Below the pieces are notes generated by a model. The model saw only the letters and a program-made list of their open reading frames with translations, searched no databases and was not told where the DNA came from. A program made the position numbers and the translations under genes. Below, in pieces: positions 16,612 to 19,650 of a stretch of DNA of 19,650 nt. The stretch spans positions 1-19,650 of the forward strand of contig JAJYVN010000018.1 in the NCBI GenBank assembly GCA_021791995.1. Direction: 5' to 3'. The number at the start of each line of letters is the position of its first letter. Position 1 is the first letter of the stretch. Origin of the DNA: Bacillota bacterium. GTDB taxonomy: Bacteria; Bacillota; Sulfobacillia; RBS10-35; JAJYVN01.

Positions 16612-17627
16612 GCGACTCCCTCCAGCGAGCTGACGGTGGAGCAAACGGCGGACGGTTGGCCTCCGTCCACCTTGCAAATGTTGGCGGTGATGACGTCCGC
16701 TACTCCAAGAACATCCTCTGCGATTTGTCCCTGACCTGCATGCACCTCCTGGGCCACCTCCGACCACTTCGCTCCTGACGGGAAGATGGTGGGCGAGACG
16801 AGCGTGCCACCAGGCCAGACATACTCGTTGGCTAGGTCGACAAACGGAATGCCCCCGTTACCCAGCCGGGTGAGGGCATTCTCCTCGGTGCTGTCCGGCG
16901 TTTCGAGGGTTTCGTAGTAACCGATCTTGGAGGAGTAGACATAGCTGTACAGCTCGACCGGGGTGAAGTCAATGTAGGTACTGGTGTAGGTGGCATGCAC
17001 AAAGGTGAAGGTCGGCGTCAGGGGATACACGTCGAGCGGGCTCGATGCCATATACTCCAACCCGCTGAAGGTGCCGAAGCGCGCCAGCGCCGTGATGAGT
17101 CCCCAGCGTGAGGCTGCGCAGTATGGGCAATACTCCGCTCCAGCGTAGAAGATGACGGGTTTGCCACCCGAGGTCCATTCGGTAAGCGGTGTTGACGGGG
17201 TGGAGGAGGTACCCGAGGCTGCGGCCGTGGAAGAGGCAGCCGCCTCCGCCTGGGACGCCGTATCCGGAATGATGCTCGCGCCTAACGAGTTCACGAAGGA
17301 GACCGTTTTGGATGTCGCAAACTCCGAGTAGGTGGACGCAGGGATCGTTGTCAAGAGACTGAGCACGCTGGCGGACACGGGTTTATTGAGATATGGGGCG
17401 GTGGCACCCATGTTCTCCTGCTTGTGCGATGTGAGGATCAGGACCACGGCGATCGCGAGTGCCCCGGCGGCGACTAGGACCCAAATCAGACCACTCGAAC
17501 CCTTGGAAGGGCGGCGGTAGGAGGATCGTCGCGCATATCGCTTCCCGGTCGGTTGCGGCGTAATAGACCACTCTCCCTGGCCCGGTCCCCGGCCCCAGGT
17601 GCGCCGGACACGCAATCTGCGGATCAC
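16608..17627 (-). CDS. DUF929-like membrane-anchored thioredoxin-fold protein with CPYC
   Basis: This is probably the extracytoplasmic disulfide-donating partner of the adjacent VKOR. The 339-residue protein has a basic cytoplasmic N terminus, one membrane anchor (about 47-66) and an Ala/Ser/Thr-rich linker (about 122-147). The thioredoxin-like domain follows: KPVIFYAGAEYCPYC has C167 and C170 in a CxxC active site, and GGIPFVD (258-264) supplies the expected cis-proline (P261). Two more cysteines, C318 and C329 near the C terminus, may form a structural or relay disulfide. The domain pattern matches DUF929 proteins known from some Gram-positive bacteria and archaea. The GTG at 17627 lies in GAGGTG, which is an ideal Shine-Dalgarno for the in-frame TTG at 17615, so the protein may begin four residues later. 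It follows the LCP gene by 54 bases. Confidence 0.85.
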   Translation of the reverse strand: MIRRLRVRRTWGRGPGQGEWSITPQPTGKRYARRSSYRRPSKGSSGLIWVLVAAGALAIAVVLILTSHKQENMGATAPYLNKPVSASVLSLLTTIPASTYSEFATSKTVSFVNSLGASIIPDTASQAEAAASSTAAASGTSSTPSTPLTEWTSGGKPVIFYAGAEYCPYCAASRWGLITALARFGTFSGLEYMASSPLDVYPLTPTFTFVHATYTSTYIDFTPVELYSYVYSSKIGYYETLETPDSTEENALTRLGNGGIPFVDLANEYVWPGGTLVSPTIFPSGAKWSEVAQEVHAGQGQIAEDVLGVADVITANICKVDGGQPSAVCSTVSSLEGVA

Positions 17628-17681
17628 CTCGGACCCAGGCTCCTGTATACTACATTTGGTGCGATCTGAGAAGCGGTGCCA

Positions 17682-18980
17682 TCAGTTGCCGGGTTCCACC
17701 TCAATGCTCGCGACGTTATTTGTTTGCTGCAGTTCCTCGTTCGATTGGCCGAGTGCTTGACCCACGACCTCTGCGGCCGGCAAATCGCCTGCCGGATACA
17801 GGACGAGGGTGGCTCCCCCAGAGTCGGGGACCGACGATCCGAATGTAGCGTTGATACCCGCCGCCGTGAGGGCGCTCATCGTGGCTTGTGAGTTCCCTCC
17901 CACGATCACCGAGACGTCACTGGCTGAGGGGAGCGGGGGGAGTCCCGTTGTCGGGTTCGTGCTCCCGTAGGGTGCCAATTGGGAGAGCAGCTGTGCGGAG
18001 CTGAGGATGTCGTAGCTACCGCCGACAATGGACCCCTTCACATTTACCCCCGGGATGGCGGTAGGCTCAAGATACATGGAATCCGCAAGAGTGCCGAGTG
18101 TGATGTGCACAAATGAGGCGTGCAGGGAGGACAGGGCGAGTTCCGTGATGGTTGCGGTACTCAGATTGGTTGCGACATCCTCTTGCCAGACAGCTAGAAG
18201 CTTAATAAGTTCGCTTGGTCCCATGTTCGCCAATACCTGTTGACGGACCGAGGACATGACACTGTAAGCAGCATCCATGCGCTGGAAGTCATTGACGCGG
18301 TAGTCGCTCGACGCTTGGTTCTGGCGCACGCGAATGTATGCCAAAAGTTGCTCTCCATTCATGTGCTGCACCCCTGCGCTGAACACTGCCCCACTGTGGG
18401 TCGGGTCATAAATGGGTTGCTCAACATCGACCGTCAGGCCACCGATGGCATTGATGGCTTGCACGAAGCCGCCGAAGTCGGCGACCACGTAGTGTGTCAC
18501 CGGCATGCCCAACACCGCAGATGCTTGCTGCATCGCGAGCTTGGGGCCACCCATGAAAAAGGCTCCCTTGATCATAGGCGCGGGATCGTTCCAGCCTGGC
18601 ATGGCCACCAGCAGATTGCGAGGAATGGAAATAAACGCAACCTGATCTTGAGCTGGATTGATATGCACGACGAACATTAGGTCCGCCTGTCCAGGGGAGA
18701 GGGGCGATGACGCATTGCGCGCATTGTTACCGATCAGCAGGATATTCATCGTGGGTACGTTCTGTGCGATCGTCTTACTGACCGCCGTGACGGCGGTCTT
18801 GCGGACGTCCGTGACGACGCTCGGCGTATGCGGATCCTGGTGGATCAAGCGGCTCGAGGCAAAGACGACCCCGGCTGCACCCAAAAGCACCACGGCACCT
18901 GCAATCCCTGCCAACCGTCCCCAACGGATGTGGCGTGATGCACCCGCACCTGCCCGATCACCGTTCGCATGCCGGCCCAT
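17682..18980 (-). CDS. LytR-CpsA-Psr (LCP) family cell-wall ligase-like protein with variant active site
   Basis: LCP enzymes transfer lipid-linked glycopolymers such as teichoic acids to peptidoglycan on the outer face of the membrane. The 432-residue protein has one N-terminal helix (about 21-42), then the LCP domain (about 77-250): NILLIGNNARN (79-89), QADLMFVVHI (98-107), SIPRNLL (118-124), NAIGGLTVDVEQPI (177-190) and MNGEQLLAYIRVR (207-219). A LytR_C-like domain probably follows (about 354-425). The usual GxDxR and SIPRD motifs have asparagine at N86 and N122, whereas D100, R88, R121, R217 and R219 remain. I chose the ATG at 18980 because GGAGG lies eight bases upstream; the in-frame GTG at 18989 would overlap that site. 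No cysteines are present. Confidence 0.88.
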   Translation of the reverse strand: MGRHANGDRAGAGASRHIRWGRLAGIAGAVVLLGAAGVVFASSRLIHQDPHTPSVVTDVRKTAVTAVSKTIAQNVPTMNILLIGNNARNASSPLSPGQADLMFVVHINPAQDQVAFISIPRNLLVAMPGWNDPAPMIKGAFFMGGPKLAMQQASAVLGMPVTHYVVADFGGFVQAINAIGGLTVDVEQPIYDPTHSGAVFSAGVQHMNGEQLLAYIRVRQNQASSDYRVNDFQRMDAAYSVMSSVRQQVLANMGPSELIKLLAVWQEDVATNLSTATITELALSSLHASFVHITLGTLADSMYLEPTAIPGVNVKGSIVGGSYDILSSAQLLSQLAPYGSTNPTTGLPPLPSASDVSVIVGGNSQATMSALTAAGINATFGSSVPDSGGATLVLYPAGDLPAAEVVGQALGQSNEELQQTNNVASIEVEPGN

Positions 18981-18988
18981 GGTCAGCA

Positions 18989-18993
18989 CCTCC
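18989..18993 (-). promoter_or_regulatory. Ribosome binding site deciding the LCP gene start
   Basis: On the - strand GGAGG is followed by TGCTGACC and then ATG, an eight-base spacing. The alternative in-frame GTG begins on the last base of this motif and so cannot use it, which favours the ATG at 18980. Confidence 0.7.
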
Positions 18994-19230
18994 GCTCACC
19001 AGCAAAATAACAATCACCGCTTGGCTAACGCCAGCAGCAAATCGTGGCACCATACGCCATCCAATCCAGACGTCAACACCATCGCAGCGGGTGCCGTCGA
19101 CTATCGCGAATCCACTCGAAGTATGCCAGAAACCACACCGGGGATGATACAACTTTCGCGATGTGTGTTGCGCGGGAAGCGTTTTGTACGGATGATGTTG
19201 TGGCAGGCGCAGCAAACAACGGTGGTGGTG
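18994..19230 (-). other. Intergenic region upstream of the LCP gene
   Basis: No gene is supported here. The stretch is visibly more AT-rich than its surroundings near 19000-19020 and 19130-19220. It contains the candidate promoter described separately. A TTGACA (- strand, 19234-19229) lies at the right end but has no -10 element at a workable distance. The region may include the right-hand boundary of the mobile element that lies beyond it. Confidence 0.4.
19049..19076 (-). promoter_or_regulatory. Possible housekeeping promoter of the LCP gene group
   Basis: On the - strand TTGACG (19076-19071, five of six matches to TTGACA) is followed after 16 bases by TATGGT (19054-19049, four of six matches to TATAAT). 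It would start transcription near 19042 and give a leader of about 60 bases before the LCP ATG. No better pair is visible between the LCP start and the structured region to its right. This rests on pattern only. Confidence 0.4.
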
Positions 19231-19650
19231 TCAACTGCTGCCCGATTTGCAAGACAAACCGCGACAGCTGTCGTTCGTGCCGTCCCAATCCGGCTTGCGC
19301 CGGTTGCCCCTGGTTCCTTCCCGCCTGCCGGGCGAGGAGCCGACCCCATACGCACGAGTGGGGCCGACGGGCCATTGGGAGTCGTCCAGCGCCTCTCGCG
19401 GCAAGCCGCTTGCGCACGCAGGACCAGCAACCAGCCCCACCACGGGCCAGCGCCTTCCGACGCTGGCCGCAAGGGCAAAGGCCCGAGGGGCATCCGTCGT
19501 TGACCGGACGTTAGCCCCCACCGTCTGCGGTGAGCCCGCTCGGCTCGCGGCTGCGCCGGCCTTTCGGCCACGGCTTGCTTCGGCCGTCGGGTAGCGGAAA
19601 ACCCGCTGCCACTTCCGCGGGAGACTCAGGGCCGCCACGATGTTGGCATC
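19231..19650 (-). CDS. Possible 3' end of a TnpB-type (IS200/IS605 OrfB) gene, partial
   Basis: The frame enters from beyond the right edge and stays open for about 139 codons to a stop at 19231. Its first visible residues, DANIVAALSLPRKW, resemble the closing RuvC motif of TnpB proteins (for example ADLVGALNI or DxNAAxNI), where the aspartate is catalytic. The following residues are low-complexity, rich in Arg, Gly, Ala and Pro, and match no fold I know. That is common for TnpB tails, which translate the start of the overlapping omega RNA. TnpB is an RNA-guided nuclease of IS200/IS605 and IS607 elements. The zinc ribbon and first two RuvC motifs lie outside the window, so this could also be a decayed copy or a chance frame. 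Confidence 0.35.
   Translation of the reverse strand, partial: DANIVAALSLPRKWQRVFRYPTAEASRGRKAGAAASRAGSPQTVGANVRSTTDAPRAFALAASVGRRWPVVGLVAGPACASGLPREALDDSQWPVGPTRAYGVGSSPGRREGTRGNRRKPDWDGTNDSCRGLSCKSGSS
19262..19607 (-). ncRNA. Candidate structured RNA (omega RNA-like) with tandem hairpins
   Basis: Read on the - strand, this GC-rich stretch has a dense series of short hairpins: 19593-19607 (AGCGG/CCGCT), 19570-19587 (ACGGC/GCCGT), 19558-19569 (GGCC-GAAA-GGCC), 19532-19546 (GAGCC/GGCTC), 19519-19532 (CACCG-CAGA-CGGTG), 19473-19484 (GGGC/GCCC), 19446-19467 (seven-pair stem GCCAGCG/CGCTGGC), 19362-19373 or the alternative stem 19341-19347 with 19360-19366, 19398-19409, 19290-19303 (CCGGC-GCAA-GCCGG), and the palindrome 19262-19273. 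The GAAA and GCAA loops are GNRA tetraloops, a sign of selected RNA structure. The position overlapping and following a TnpB-like frame is where omega RNAs are encoded. Both boundaries are guesses. Confidence 0.4.

Noticed and set aside
16612..16767. Extended N terminus of the VKOR protein
   Set aside because: The extra residues are hydrophilic, overlap the DUF929 gene and are unnecessary, because the ATG at 16611 has GGAGGG at a proper distance.
19229..19234. TTGACA on the - strand as a -35 element for the LCP gene
   Set aside because: The bases 16-18 positions downstream are TGCGCC-like, with no -10 match. The pair at 19049-19076 is better and closer.
19044..19514. Open + strand frames of up to 281 codons over the right end
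   Set aside because: They change composition abruptly, show no domain and cross the LCP start and the hairpin region. The - strand reading explains the area better.
1..19650. CRISPR array, tRNA or rRNA genes
   Set aside because: I saw no regularly spaced direct repeats, no tRNA cloverleaf and no rRNA sequence anywhere in the window.

Overview
The window is a high-GC bacterial chromosome segment. It carries a respiratory operon and a protein quality-control operon on the + strand, facing a cell-envelope gene group on the - strand, and a probable transposon end lies at the right edge. The organism is most likely Gram-positive. The evidence is a LytR-CpsA-Psr (LCP) cell-wall ligase, a Firmicutes-like zinc-finger ClpX, a lipoprotein, and a VKOR/thioredoxin-like oxidative folding pair in place of DsbA/DsbB. 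GTG and TTG starts are frequent. A Sulfobacillus- or Thermaerobacter-like lineage would fit, but this is inference and no marker here fixes the taxon.

Bases 1-9890: the 3' end of nuoF followed by complete nuoG, H, I, J, K, L, M and N. These encode the end of the NADH-input arm (FeS clusters N3, N1b, N4, N5, N7, N6a, N6b), the quinone module NuoH/NuoI, and all the membrane proton-pumping subunits of complex I. Genes are tightly packed with ATGA/GTGA/TTGA overlaps. nuoABCDE would be expected to the left. In NuoL the TM5 glutamate (the E in GWEGVG of E. coli) is alanine. In NuoK the second conserved glutamate is aspartate. The matching residues in NuoM and NuoN are intact.

Bases 9983-13262: tig, clpP, clpX, the classic chaperone/protease cluster, with tig and clpP overlapping. 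A 13-bp inverted repeat (13274-13318) lies between clpX and the convergent gene and probably terminates transcription on one or both strands.

Bases 18980 down to 13385 (- strand): an LCP protein with a variant active site, a membrane-anchored thioredoxin-like DUF929 protein with CPYC, a VKOR-type membrane oxidase overlapping it by 4 bases, and an 864-residue lipoprotein. The lipoprotein joins a GH79-like glycosidase to seven W-x-x-W repeats that should form a seven-bladed propeller. The order suggests an extracytoplasmic unit in which VKOR and the DUF929 protein could oxidise exported proteins, including the neighbouring glycosidase.

Bases about 19231-19650 (- strand): an open frame entering from beyond the right edge begins with D-A-N-I-V-A-A-L, which resembles the end of the RuvC domain of TnpB. 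It then runs into low-complexity sequence full of short GC-rich hairpins, some capped by GNRA tetraloops. This is the pattern expected of a tnpB 3' end merging into its omega RNA scaffold. The call is tentative because the diagnostic part of the gene lies outside the window.
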